Part shown: piece by piece, positions 9,219 to 17,602 of the stretch
Layout of the letters: every line of letters begins with the position of its first letter
Position numbering within the stretch: the first letter of the stretch is position 1
Assembly: GCA_020249505.1 (NCBI GenBank)
Contig: JADCFN010000015.1
Location: 1 to 64,000, forward strand
Reading direction: 5' to 3'
Length of the DNA stretch: 64,000 bases
From: Roseomonas sp.
GTDB taxonomy: Bacteria; Pseudomonadota; Alphaproteobacteria; Acetobacterales; Acetobacteraceae
Notes under the pieces: generated by a model
What the model was told of the DNA's origin: nothing
Seen by the model: the letters and a program-made list of their open reading frames with translations, nothing else
Database searches by the model: none
Made by a program: the position numbers and the translations under genes

Positions 9219-10564
9219 GCGGGCCTCCTGCTGCGCCAATCGGTCGCACGCTCAAAGGCCATGGCGGCGCGGAACATCGCTGCCTCATTCCCCTGGCGCG
9301 TCATGATCTGCCAATGCAGCGGCAGCCCGGCTTCAGAAAAGCCCGTGCATTGCACGAGCGCCGGCAACCCCGCGAGGCTTGCGGGCGTCAGCATGGTTTC
9401 CATGGTGTAGTTGGAGGATTCCGGCTCCACACCCAGGCGCGGCGGCAGATGCAGCGTGCCAAAGCACAGCACCACATCATGCGCATCCCAGAAGCGTTCC
9501 ATTGCATCGGTGAAGGCACGGCGCAGGCGCTGTGCGGCCAGATAATCCACCGCCGAAACGCCCATGCCGGCGAGCAATTTGTCGCGCAGCGCAGCGCCCA
9601 TCAATTCCGGCGTCTTGCGCAAGTCCTCCTCATGGATGGAAGCGGATTCAGCCGCGCCAATCACCCGCGCCGCATCCAGGCATGTGGATGCTGTCCAAGG
9701 CAGCTTCGCTTCCGTAATGCGCGCCCCAAGCCGCGACAGAACCGAAAGCCCCGCTTCAAAAGCAGCGGCGAGTTCTGCCTGGGCAGCAGGCAATCCGGGG
9801 CCAGGATCACGCACCACGGCGATCCGTAAATCCTTCGCACCCAAGCTGCCGGCAGCGCGTAATTGCGTGCCCAGCATGGCATCCAGCACAATTGCGGCAT
9901 CCTCGGCAGTCCAGGTGATGGGGCCGGGGCGGTCCATGGAATAGGTGTTCGGTAAGCCGCCTTCCATGGGTAGCACGCCTGGCGTCATCAGCACGCCGCA
10001 GCAGCCAGTGGCGGCGGCGGGCAGGCGCACGGAACCGGTGGTGTCTGAACCAATCGCGAAAAGTGCCATGCCGGTCGCAACAGCAACGCCGGCCCCGGTG
10101 GAAGACCCGCCGGTGAAGCGCGCTGTGTCCCAAGGGTTTCGCGCCGGCGGGTTCGGCAGATCAAAATGTTCTGCCCCCGTGCCGGTGCCATATTCCCAGG
10201 TGGCGAGCTTGCCGATCAGCGGCGCCCCGGTTTGGCGCAGCATGGAAACGATGGGCGCATCCTGCGGCGCCATTCGCCCAGCGCGCAGCCGGGAATTTGC
10301 GGTGCAAGGCAGGCCGGCAACATCGAAATTATCCTTGATGCCCCAGGGAATACCCGTGAGCGCGCCGGCATCACGCGTGGCCCGCGCGCCTGCTGCATCC
10401 AGATGATGTACCGCATGCAGCGTGCCGTTCAGTGCGGCGATGCGTGCCAAACAGGCATCCAGCACTGTCGCCGGCTCAAGCCTGCCTTCGGCCATGGCCG
10501 AGAGCGCCCCGGCAATGGTCGGGAATTCAGATTGCATACAACCTGTATGCATAGGGGTTGTCAT
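9215..10564 (-). CDS. Amidase-signature family hydrolase
   Basis: A 449-residue cytoplasmic amidase with the Ser-cisSer-Lys triad: Lys77 in GIPWGIKDNFD, Ser154 in TGGSSTGAG, and nucleophile Ser178 in IGSDTTGSVRLPA. The family hydrolyses amides to acid plus ammonia; the operon's importer probably supplies the substrate. The start at 10564 (MTTPMHTGCM) overlaps the GntR stop as ATGA; a reading from 10813 would run through the regulator gene and is rejected. A palindrome resembling the regulator's own upstream site lies inside codons 5-12. A GatA role is unlikely because no gatB/gatC neighbours are present. Confidence 0.88.
   Translation of the reverse strand: MTTPMHTGCMQSEFPTIAGALSAMAEGRLEPATVLDACLARIAALNGTLHAVHHLDAAGARATRDAGALTGIPWGIKDNFDVAGLPCTANSRLRAGRMAPQDAPIVSMLRQTGAPLIGKLATWEYGTGTGAEHFDLPNPPARNPWDTARFTGGSSTGAGVAVATGMALFAIGSDTTGSVRLPAAATGCCGVLMTPGVLPMEGGLPNTYSMDRPGPITWTAEDAAIVLDAMLGTQLRAAGSLGAKDLRIAVVRDPGPGLPAAQAELAAAFEAGLSVLSRLGARITEAKLPWTASTCLDAARVIGAAESASIHEEDLRKTPELMGAALRDKLLAGMGVSAVDYLAAQRLRRAFTDAMERFWDAHDVVLCFGTLHLPPRLGVEPESSNYTMETMLTPASLAGLPALVQCTGFSEAGLPLHWQIMTRQGNEAAMFRAAMAFERATDWRSRRPA
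10530..10550. promoter_or_regulatory. Candidate GntR operator inside the amidase 5' coding region
   Basis: A perfect inverted repeat GCATACA-ACC-TGTATGC (10534-10550) lies 14-30 bases downstream of the amidase ATG. Its left arm with flank, GATTGCATACA, is repeated exactly, in inverse orientation, at 11277-11287 upstream of the GntR gene. The TGTATGC/TATACA core resembles sites of FCD-type GntR regulators. Binding is inferred. Confidence 0.5.
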
Positions 10565-11223
10565 GCTGCCGCCTGCCCGGCCTGCGCGGCCGCAGCCAGA
10601 AACACGGCCTTGCCCGCTTCCACATGCGCGCGCATCACCGCCCCGGCCCAGGATGGGTTGCGCGCTGCAATCGCCTCGGTCATTTCGCGGTGCTGCGCCA
10701 GGCTGCGACGCAGATTGGCTTCGCTGAATTTGCGGAAATTGCGCAGGATCATCGGCGGTACCGCCAGGCTGATCAGGCTGGCGCGGGTGCGGTGCTGTCC
10801 GCTCATGTCCCAAAGCGTTTGATGAAAGCGCACATTCGCTTCCGAAATCTGTTCGATCCCGGCGAGATCCGTGCCCGGCATGGCTGCTTCCCCCGCCTCA
10901 CAAGCCGCGCGCAGCGCGGCCATCCCTTGGGGGGTTGGCGCCATGGCGGCATGCTCCGCCGCATGGGCTTCCAGCATGGCACGCAGGTCAAAAATTTCGA
11001 CCATTTCCGGCAGCGACCATTCAGCGGCGAAAGCCCCTTGGTTCGGCACAACGCGGAGCCATCCCTCGGCATCCAGGCGCCGCAGCGCTTCGCGAATAGG
11101 GGTGCGGCTCATGCCAAGCTGGGTTGCCAGGTCTTCTTCACGCAAATGCGCGCCCGGCGGATAGGTTCCATCCGCAAGGCAGCGGCGTAGCGCCAGATAG
11201 GCCTGTTCCCAGGCTGTGGTCAT
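10561..11223 (-). CDS. GntR family regulator, FCD-domain type
   Basis: A 220-residue transcription factor. The N-terminal winged helix (about residues 5-70) holds the GntR signature LREEDLATQLGMSRTPIREA. The rest is an all-helical FCD ligand-binding domain with FHQTLWDMSG and a downstream HREMTEAIAARN segment. It is the first gene of the amidase/ABC operon and overlaps the amidase start by four bases, so it probably controls its own operon in response to the substrate. Paired half-sites lie 31-62 bases upstream of its start and again within the amidase start region. Confidence 0.9.
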   Translation of the reverse strand: MTTAWEQAYLALRRCLADGTYPPGAHLREEDLATQLGMSRTPIREALRRLDAEGWLRVVPNQGAFAAEWSLPEMVEIFDLRAMLEAHAAEHAAMAPTPQGMAALRAACEAGEAAMPGTDLAGIEQISEANVRFHQTLWDMSGQHRTRASLISLAVPPMILRNFRKFSEANLRRSLAQHREMTEAIAARNPSWAGAVMRAHVEAGKAVFLAAAAQAGQAAA

Positions 11224-11253
11224 GGAGCATCCAAGGCAAAGACAAAGACCATG

Positions 11254-11285
11254 TTGCTATACAGTAAGGAGGATAATGTATGCAA
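11254..11285. promoter_or_regulatory. Candidate GntR operator upstream of the regulator gene
   Basis: Two inverted half-sites, TTGCTATACA (11254-11263) and TGTATGCAA (11277-11285), flank a 13-base spacer in the short region upstream of the GntR start at 11223. The right half-site with flank matches the palindrome in the amidase gene. This position suits autorepression. No clear -35/-10 pair was fixed. Confidence 0.45.
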
Positions 11286-11295
11286 TCCTGATTCT

Positions 11296-11415
11296 TAGTA
11301 TGGCTGGATCAGGCTGGCCTTACCCAATGCAAAACGGCCCCCGCTCACGACGAGCCCTCTATATGGTGGGCCGATTCACGCTGCTGTCGGGAACCGATAG
11401 CAGCGACCGGACACC
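11296..11415. repeat. Structured ~120-bp dispersed repeat, copy 1
   Basis: This stretch aligns with 17470-17591. The best-conserved part includes TGGTGGGCCGATTCACG followed by a hairpin with arms GCTGCTGTCGG and CCGATAGCAGC around a GAA loop (11380-11404). Relative to copy 2, both arms change together so pairing is kept, with one G-T pair. It may be a REP-like palindromic element or a structured RNA. From 11416 to 11745 I see no gene, hairpin or other feature. Confidence 0.6.
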
Positions 11416-11745
11416 AGGGCATATCACATTCAGATGGAATCATCTGAACGTGTGAAGATGCTCGACAACAACGATGGAGAGCGGGTTGCGTGAACCCATG
11501 TGAACGCAACGCGCTGTAAGTGGCCAAATCCGCGATTGGACGGCCCGGCGGCGCTTTGCATTCATGGCATCATTCGCCTTCGTAATGAAAACGCCCCGCG
11601 CATCGCCGGGTTGTCTACAGATACGATGTTTGCCTGACAGAATGATATTGAGGCGGGTATAGGCTAGCCTGTATTTTGGCCGCTGTCGTTTGCCTTACGA
11701 GCCAGTCGTAATTCGCACGCCGACTGGCGCGGGGCCATGCACGCC

Positions 11746-12231
11746 CTACCCCCTATCCCGCATCAACCGCGCCTTATCCCGTTGCCAATCCCGCGCCGCA
11801 ATCGCGGCCCGCTTGTCATGCTTCTTCTTGCCCTCAGCCAGGCCCAGCAACACCTTCGCCCGCCCGCGTTCATTGAAATGAATATCCAGCGGCACAAGCG
11901 TCGCCCCGTCGCGCGTGATGGCGCCGATCAATTCGCGCGCCTGCTTCCGATGCAGCAATAATTTGCGCGGGCGCCGAGGCTCAAAACGCGCCATGAAGGA
12001 ACCCGCCTGCCATTCCGGGATATGGGCATTGAATAGCCACATCTCCCCATCACGCTCCCCGGCCCAGGCTTCCGTCAGCGTGGCACGCCCGGCGCGCAAG
12101 GACTTCACCTCAGGCCCCACCAGCGCAAGCCCCGCCTCGATGGTCTCAAGGATCTTATAGTCAAACCGCGCCTTGCGGTTTTGTGCGGCGATGCCGTGGG
12201 AAATCATCCCCTTTTTGCGCGGTTCAGCCAT
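11746..12231 (-). CDS. smpB: SsrA-binding protein SmpB
   Basis: A 161-residue protein matching SmpB along its length: N-terminal [20 protein letters not shown], the [19 protein letters not shown] segment, and the basic C-terminal tail with [24 protein letters not shown] that inserts into the ribosomal decoding centre. It binds tmRNA and delivers it to stalled ribosomes for trans-translation. It lies 32 bases downstream of dapA on the same strand, an order seen in other alphaproteobacteria. No ssrA gene is visible in the window. Confidence 0.97.
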   Translation of the reverse strand: MAEPRKKGMISHGIAAQNRKARFDYKILETIEAGLALVGPEVKSLRAGRATLTEAWAGERDGEMWLFNAHIPEWQAGSFMARFEPRRPRKLLLHRKQARELIGAITRDGATLVPLDIHFNERGRAKVLLGLAEGKKKHDKRAAIAARDWQRDKARLMRDRG

Positions 12232-12263
12232 GTTCTACGCGCCCACCGCGCGGGCGCATCCCT

Positions 12264-13142
12264 TCAGTTCAACAGGCCGGCGGAGACCATCGCCTCACGC
12301 ACCCTTGCGCGCGTGGCCTCACCACAGGGCGCCAGCGGCAGGCGGCAATGATCGCTGCTTTTGGCCAGCAAGCTCGCCGCATATTTCACGGGGCCTGGGG
12401 AGGTCTCGGAAAACAGCGCATCATGCAAAGGCACCAGGCGGTCCTGAATTTCAATCGCCTCATCCACCCGGCCCAGGCGCCAGGCCTTGTGCATTTCCGC
12501 GCAAAGCCGGGGGGCGACATTGGCGGTGACGCTGATGCAGCCATGCCCGCCCGCGGCCAGGAAGGATACGGCAGTGTGATCCTCACCGGCAAGCTGAGCG
12601 AATTCTTCCCCGCAGGCGCGACGCGTATGCAGCGGGCGCGCCAGGTTCGCGGTGGCATCCTTCACGCCGATGATATTCGGGTGCTTGGCCAGCCGCGCCA
12701 TGGTCTCAACACTCATGTCAATCACGCTGCGCCCGGGGATATTGTACATCACCATGGGCAGGTCCACCGCATCGGCAATCGCCTTGAAATGCAGGAACAG
12801 GCCTTCTTGCGTGGGCTTGTTGTAATAGGGCGTGACCACCAAGCAGGCATCGGCGCCGGCCTTCTTGGCGTGGCGGGTGAAATCAATCGCCTCAGATGTG
12901 CTGTTGCTGCCGGTACCCGCAATCACGGGCACGCGCCCGGCAGCGGCTTCCACGCAAAGCTCCACCACGCGCTTGTGTTCCTCATGCGAAAGCGTCGGGC
13001 TTTCGCCGGTGGTGCCAACGGGGATCAAGCCTTCAGTGCCCTCGGCAATCTGCCAATGCACCAATTCCACGAAGGCTTTTTCGTCCACGGACCCATCCGC
13101 GCGCATGGGCGTAATCAGCGCAACCATGGAACCCTTGAACAT
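12264..13142 (-). CDS. dapA: 4-hydroxy-tetrahydrodipicolinate synthase
   Basis: A 292-residue (beta/alpha)8 enzyme condensing pyruvate with aspartate semialdehyde, the committed step of lysine/meso-diaminopimelate synthesis. Visible active-site elements: TTGE (44-47), Tyr133 in VMYNIPGR, and Schiff-base Lys161 in [10 protein letters not shown]. The start [12 protein letters not shown] is typical of the family and is preceded by an AGGAGG ribosome-binding site. The downstream smpB is probably co-transcribed; tpiA lies upstream on the same strand, 74 bases away. Confidence 0.96.
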   Translation of the reverse strand: MFKGSMVALITPMRADGSVDEKAFVELVHWQIAEGTEGLIPVGTTGESPTLSHEEHKRVVELCVEAAAGRVPVIAGTGSNSTSEAIDFTRHAKKAGADACLVVTPYYNKPTQEGLFLHFKAIADAVDLPMVMYNIPGRSVIDMSVETMARLAKHPNIIGVKDATANLARPLHTRRACGEEFAQLAGEDHTAVSFLAAGGHGCISVTANVAPRLCAEMHKAWRLGRVDEAIEIQDRLVPLHDALFSETSPGPVKYAASLLAKSSDHCRLPLAPCGEATRARVREAMVSAGLLN

Positions 13143-13216
13143 GCTGGCATCCTCCTGGAATTGGGAAAACGGAAGTTAGGCGCCAAGGCGCGCCGCGACA
13201 AGGCGGGAAGTGGGGC

Positions 13217-13966
13217 TTAACCCGCTGCGCGGGCAATCGCCAGGAAATCCTCGGCTACCAGGCTGGCACCGCCCACCAGCGCCCCATCCACATGGGGTAG
13301 CGCCAGGATCGCCACGGCATTGCCGGGCTTGACCGAACCACCATAGAGCAAGCGCAGCCCCGCGCCCTGTCCAGGGAAGGTCTCGGTCAGCTTGGCGCGC
13401 ATCATGGCATGCATGGCGGAAATATCGGTCTCGGTCGGTGTGCGGCCCGTGCCAATGGCCCAGACGGGTTCATAAGCCACCACGCCGCCGGCGGCGCCAA
13501 AGCCCGCGGGCAGGCTTTCCGCCATTTGTTCGGCCACCACTTCTTCGGCCCGGCCCAAAAGCCGGTCATCCTCAGGCTCACCCACGCACACCACCGGGAT
13601 CAGGCCGGCGGCCAAAGCGGCTTCGGCCTTGGCGCGGACGCGGTGGCTGGTCTCCCGATACGCCATGCGGCGTTCGGAATGGCCCAGAATCACATAACTG
13701 GCCCCGGCATCCTTCAGCATGGCGGCGGCGATATCCCCGGTATGGGCGCCCTTGGCGGCCTCATGGCAATCCTGTCCGCCGAGCGCCACCACCCCGGCGC
13801 AAGCCTGGGCCAAGGGGGCGATCAGCGTGGCGGGGGGGCAGATCAGCAGCTCCGCCTTCAGCCCCGCAGCACCGGTGGCGACGGCCCGGGCCAAGGTCAG
13901 GCCATCCGCGGCCAGCCCATGCATTTTCCAATTGCCGGCGATCAGCGGGCGCACACCGGGGGTCAT
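13217..13966 (-). CDS. tpiA: Triose-phosphate isomerase
   Basis: A 249-residue glycolytic isomerase interconverting dihydroxyacetone phosphate and glyceraldehyde 3-phosphate. Catalytic residues are visible: Lys14 in AGNWKMHG, His96 in VILGHSERR and Glu166 in AYEPVWAIGTG; the phosphate-binding LLYGGSVKPGNA is also present. A strong AGGAGG site precedes the ATG. It is divergent from the PpiD-like gene, with ~118 bases between the starts that must hold both promoters. Confidence 0.97.
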   Translation of the reverse strand: MTPGVRPLIAGNWKMHGLAADGLTLARAVATGAAGLKAELLICPPATLIAPLAQACAGVVALGGQDCHEAAKGAHTGDIAAAMLKDAGASYVILGHSERRMAYRETSHRVRAKAEAALAAGLIPVVCVGEPEDDRLLGRAEEVVAEQMAESLPAGFGAAGGVVAYEPVWAIGTGRTPTETDISAMHAMMRAKLTETFPGQGAGLRLLYGGSVKPGNAVAILALPHVDGALVGGASLVAEDFLAIARAAG

Positions 13967-14084
13967 GCTGGGGTTCCTCCTGGGCTTGGGGCGTTGCTTT
14001 GCCCCGCGTGGCTAGCCGCCGCTTGGGGGCTTGGCAAGCATCGGGCCTTTCGCGCGGCGCCGCGCGGCGGTAATCACCTTTCCC

Positions 14085-15977
14085 ATGATCACCTTTATGC
14101 GTCGCCTGGCCTCCACCTGGGTCGCCAAGGCGCTTTTCGTCCTGCTCGTCCTGTCCTTCGCCGTCTGGGGGATTGAGGATGTCGTGCGCAATTTTGGCCG
14201 CGATACCGCGGTGGCGCGGGTTGGTGATCAGCGGATCGAAGCCGAGGAAGCGCAGATGGCCGCGCGGCGCGAAATGTCGCGAATCGCACGCCAATTGGGC
14301 AATCGCTTTGAGCCGAATGAGGCGATCCGCCGCGCGGTCGCTGCCGGTGCCTTGGAAAACCTGATCGGCGAACGCGCCATGGTGGCGGAAGCGCAGCGCA
14401 TGGGCGTAGTGGCGCCTGAGGAATTGGTGCGTGATACGGTCTTCGCCATTCCTGGTCTGCGCACCCCGGATGGTCGGTTTTCGCGTGAGATTTTGGCGCA
14501 GGTGCTGCGCAGCAATGAACTGACCGAAGGGCAATTCCTATCCCTGATCCGGGGCGATCTGCTACGCCAGCAATTGTTGGGCGCGGTGCGCGCGGGTGCT
14601 GCCGCGCCCGATGCCATGACCGCGCCGCAACTGGTCTGGCAGACCGAACGGCGCATTGCTGATGTGGTGCTGCTGCCTTTCTCGGCCGCGCCGGAACCGG
14701 AAGCACCCACAGAAGCGCAATTGCAGCGTTTCCTGGAAAACAACCCGCAGCGCTTTTCCACGCCGGAATATCGCCAGATCAGCATCGCGGTGCTGTCGGC
14801 GGAAACGCTGGCAAATGAGATCGCCGTTTCGGAAGACGATATCAAGCAAGCTTTCGATGCGCGCCATGGCCAATATGACCGGCCAGAACGGCGCCAGATC
14901 CGCCAGGTGGTGCTGGCCGATGAAGCCCGCGCGCGGGATGTGGCGCAGCTTTGGCAAGCGGGGGCGGAGTGGGAAACTGTGGAAGCGGCTGCCACCGCCG
15001 CAGGCGGGCAGGCCATGGCGCTGCCCATGGGGGATAAGGCAAGCCTGCCCATTCCCGCGCTGGCAGATGCTGCTTTCGCCGCCCCACCGCAAAGCGTGAC
15101 GGACCCGGTGCAAAGCCCCTTTGGCTGGCATGTGATTGGCATTGAAGCGGTGGAACCCGCGCAGATTTTCACGCTGGATCAGCTGCGCGATCAACTGCGC
15201 CGCGATGTTGCGAAGGACCGCGCACTCGATCTTGCTTATGAGCGTGGCAATAAGGTGGAAGATGCGCTGGCCGGCGGCATGACATTGGCCGAAGCCGCGC
15301 CGCGTTTTGGGCTAGTGTTGGTGAATGCGACGCTCGATCCCGGTGGGCGCAGCCCCGCCAATGAAGCGGTGGCGCTGCCGGTGGCAGCCGATCAGCGCAA
15401 TGCCGTGCTGCGCGCGATTTTCACGCAGGATCAGGGTGCGGCGCCGCGCTTGCGGGAATTCGGCGATGCTTTTGCAGCTATTGAAGTGACCGGTATCACG
15501 CCATCTCAGCTTCGCCCCTTTGCCGAGGTTGAGCAGGAACTCCGCCGCGCCGTGATTGCCGATGCGCGCCGGCGCTTCACTGAAACTCGCGCGGCCGGGC
15601 TTTTGGCGGCGCAGCGCAGCGGCAAGACTTTGTCTGAGGCAGCGCAGGAAATAAGCTTGATCAGCACACGCACCGCGCCTTTCGGGCGAGACCCCGCGCA
15701 GGGCAGCCCGGTGCCGCCGGAATTGCTGCCGCCCTTGTTTGAAGCCAAGCGCGGGGAAGCCACCATGGCGGAAATCCGCGGCGGCTTTGCTGTGGCGGCT
15801 GTTGCGGAAATCCTGAGGCTTGATCCCACCAGCGATCCACTCGGCATGGGCCGCGTGCGTGTGGAAATCGAACAGGCCGTGGGTGATGATCTGGAACAGC
15901 AATTCCAGGCAGCATTGCGCACGCGCGCCAATGTGCGCATCAATGAACGCTTGCTGGAACAGGTGACAGGCAGATGA
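14085..15977 (+). CDS. PpiD/SurA-like peptidyl-prolyl isomerase, membrane-anchored
   Basis: A periplasmic folding factor with a single N-terminal membrane anchor (KALFVLLVLSFAVWGI), a SurA_N-type chaperone region, a parvulin-type domain (roughly residues 230-365, ending SPFGWHVIGIEAVEP) and a C-terminal chaperone region, 630 aa from the ATG at 14085. I prefer that start, or ATG 14097, over the first in-frame ATG at 14031, because the sequence from MITFMRRLASTWVAKALF matches PpiD N-termini. It ends in an ATGA overlap with trpE, so the two are coupled. Parvulin domains of PpiD are often weakly active; activity here is unknown. Confidence 0.88.
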   Translation: MITFMRRLASTWVAKALFVLLVLSFAVWGIEDVVRNFGRDTAVARVGDQRIEAEEAQMAARREMSRIARQLGNRFEPNEAIRRAVAAGALENLIGERAMVAEAQRMGVVAPEELVRDTVFAIPGLRTPDGRFSREILAQVLRSNELTEGQFLSLIRGDLLRQQLLGAVRAGAAAPDAMTAPQLVWQTERRIADVVLLPFSAAPEPEAPTEAQLQRFLENNPQRFSTPEYRQISIAVLSAETLANEIAVSEDDIKQAFDARHGQYDRPERRQIRQVVLADEARARDVAQLWQAGAEWETVEAAATAAGGQAMALPMGDKASLPIPALADAAFAAPPQSVTDPVQSPFGWHVIGIEAVEPAQIFTLDQLRDQLRRDVAKDRALDLAYERGNKVEDALAGGMTLAEAAPRFGLVLVNATLDPGGRSPANEAVALPVAADQRNAVLRAIFTQDQGAAPRLREFGDAFAAIEVTGITPSQLRPFAEVEQELRRAVIADARRRFTETRAAGLLAAQRSGKTLSEAAQEISLISTRTAPFGRDPAQGSPVPPELLPPLFEAKRGEATMAEIRGGFAVAAVAEILRLDPTSDPLGMGRVRVEIEQAVGDDLEQQFQAALRTRANVRINERLLEQVTGR

Positions 15978-17473
15978 GTGGCGGCGGTTTCGCAGCGTTT
16001 CGCGCGGCGTTGGAAGCGGGGCGGGGACAGATCCTGGTTCGTGAGCGCGTGGCCGATCTGGACACCCCTGTTGGCGCCTTCCTGAAACTGACCGGCGGCG
16101 CGCAGGCCAATGCCTTTCTGTTAGAAAGCATTGAAGGCGGTGCCGCGCGCGGGCGCTATTCCGCGATTGGCATGGCGCCGGATTTGATCTGGCGCTGCCG
16201 CAATGGCAAGGCAGAGCTCAATCGCCACGCGCTCTCCGCACCGCATGGTTTCGTGCCAGAAACGGTACCTGCGCTCGATAGTCTGCGCGCCCTGATCAAT
16301 GAATGCCGCATGGTGGTACCTGCGAATTTACCGCCGATTGCGGCGGGGCTTTTCGGTTATCTTGGCTATGACATGGTGCGGTTGATTGAAAAACTGCCCG
16401 CGACCAACCCCGATGTGCTGGGCATCCCGGATGCGGTGATGACACGCCCGACGCTGATGGCAGTGTTTGACCATGTGCGCGATACCTTATTGCTCTGCGC
16501 GCCGGTCTGGCCGGGCGCTGATCCGCAAACCGCCTGGGAAGCGGCGAATGCCAGGTTGGATGAGGCTGAGGCCGCGCTGGATCGCCCCGTGCCGCGCCCG
16601 GCGCCACCCGCGGACCTGCCCGCCTTGCCCCAGCCTGACAGTAATTTTACCGAAGCGGGCTACATCGCGGCGGTGGAACGCGCGAAGGATTACATCCGCG
16701 CCGGGGATTGTTTTCAGATCGTGCCGGCGCAGCGTTTTTCTGCCCCCTTCGCGCTGCCGCCCTTCGCGCTCTATCGCGCGCTGCGCCGGATCAACCCTGC
16801 ACCCTTCCTGTTCTTCTGCGATTTCGGTGGCTTTGCTGCAGTGGGTGCGAGCCCGGAGATTCTGGTCCGCGCGCGCGATGGCGTGGTGACGGTACGTCCG
16901 CTGGCGGGCACGCGTCGGCGCGGTGCGACACCGGAAGAAGATCGCGCGCTTGAAGTGGAATTGCTGGCCGATCCGAAGGAGCGTGCTGAGCATCTGATGC
17001 TGCTCGATCTCGGGCGCAATGATGTCGGGCGCGTCTCCGAAATCGGTTCCGTGAAGGTTACCGCGCAATTCCAGGTAGAACGTTACTCGCAGGTGATGCA
17101 TATCGGTTCCGAAGTGCAGGGGCGCTTGCGCGCGGGGCTGGATGCTTTGGATGCCTATTGCGCTGGCTTCCCGGCCGGCACGCTGACCGGTGCGCCAAAA
17201 ATCCGCGCCATGGAAATCATCGAGGAATTGGAACCATCGCGCCGTGGCCTTTATGCGGGCGGGGTCGGTTATTTCGGTGCCGATGGCGGCATGGATACCT
17301 GCATCGCGCTCCGCACCGCGCTGGTGAAGGACGGTGTGATGTATGTGCAGGCCGGCGCCGGCGTGGTGGCGGATAGTGATCCCAAGGCGGAATATGAAGA
17401 AACGCGCCAAAAGGCCCGCGCATTGTTTCGTGCGGCGGAAGAGGCGGTGCGCTTTGCCTCGGGCCGGCGCTAG
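15974..17473 (+). CDS. trpE: Anthranilate synthase component I
   Basis: A 499-residue chorismate-utilising enzyme making anthranilate with the glutamine amidotransferase TrpG. The N-terminal regulatory half contains LLESIEGGAARGRYSAIG (the tryptophan-binding LLES region). The catalytic half carries FQIVPAQRF, IRPLAGTRRRG-like VRPLAGTRRRG, DLGRNDVGRV and TLTGAPKIRAMEIIEELEP. No trpG follows directly; the next gene is a TPR/GT-like protein after a structured repeat. It overlaps the stop of the PpiD-like gene by four bases. Confidence 0.96.
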   Translation: MSGGGFAAFRAALEAGRGQILVRERVADLDTPVGAFLKLTGGAQANAFLLESIEGGAARGRYSAIGMAPDLIWRCRNGKAELNRHALSAPHGFVPETVPALDSLRALINECRMVVPANLPPIAAGLFGYLGYDMVRLIEKLPATNPDVLGIPDAVMTRPTLMAVFDHVRDTLLLCAPVWPGADPQTAWEAANARLDEAEAALDRPVPRPAPPADLPALPQPDSNFTEAGYIAAVERAKDYIRAGDCFQIVPAQRFSAPFALPPFALYRALRRINPAPFLFFCDFGGFAAVGASPEILVRARDGVVTVRPLAGTRRRGATPEEDRALEVELLADPKERAEHLMLLDLGRNDVGRVSEIGSVKVTAQFQVERYSQVMHIGSEVQGRLRAGLDALDAYCAGFPAGTLTGAPKIRAMEIIEELEPSRRGLYAGGVGYFGADGGMDTCIALRTALVKDGVMYVQAGAGVVADSDPKAEYEETRQKARALFRAAEEAVRFASGRR

Positions 17474-17591
17474 TGGTGCGACTCATGCTGACGTATCCCC
17501 TGCCCAAAAAGCCCCCGCGCACCACTAGCCGTTTATCTGGTGGGCCGATTCACGCCGCTGTCGGGAACCGACAGCGGCGATCGGACCACTA
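17470..17591. repeat. Structured ~120-bp dispersed repeat, copy 2
   Basis: It aligns with copy 1 at 11296-11415 and begins at the trpE stop. It contains a perfect hairpin with 11-base arms GCCGCTGTCGG and CCGACAGCGGC around GAA (17554-17578). It also holds a second perfect 11-base inverted pair, CTAGTGGTGCG (17470-17480) and CGCACCACTAG (17518-17528), and a further CCACTAG at 17585. Lacking a T-run, it is not a standard terminator. Confidence 0.65.
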
Positions 17592-17602
17592 GCAGCTAAG
17601 CC

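Noticed and set aside
11416-11745. Possible tmRNA (ssrA) near smpB
   Set aside because: No CCA end, tRNA-like acceptor or tag reading frame could be found in the gap.
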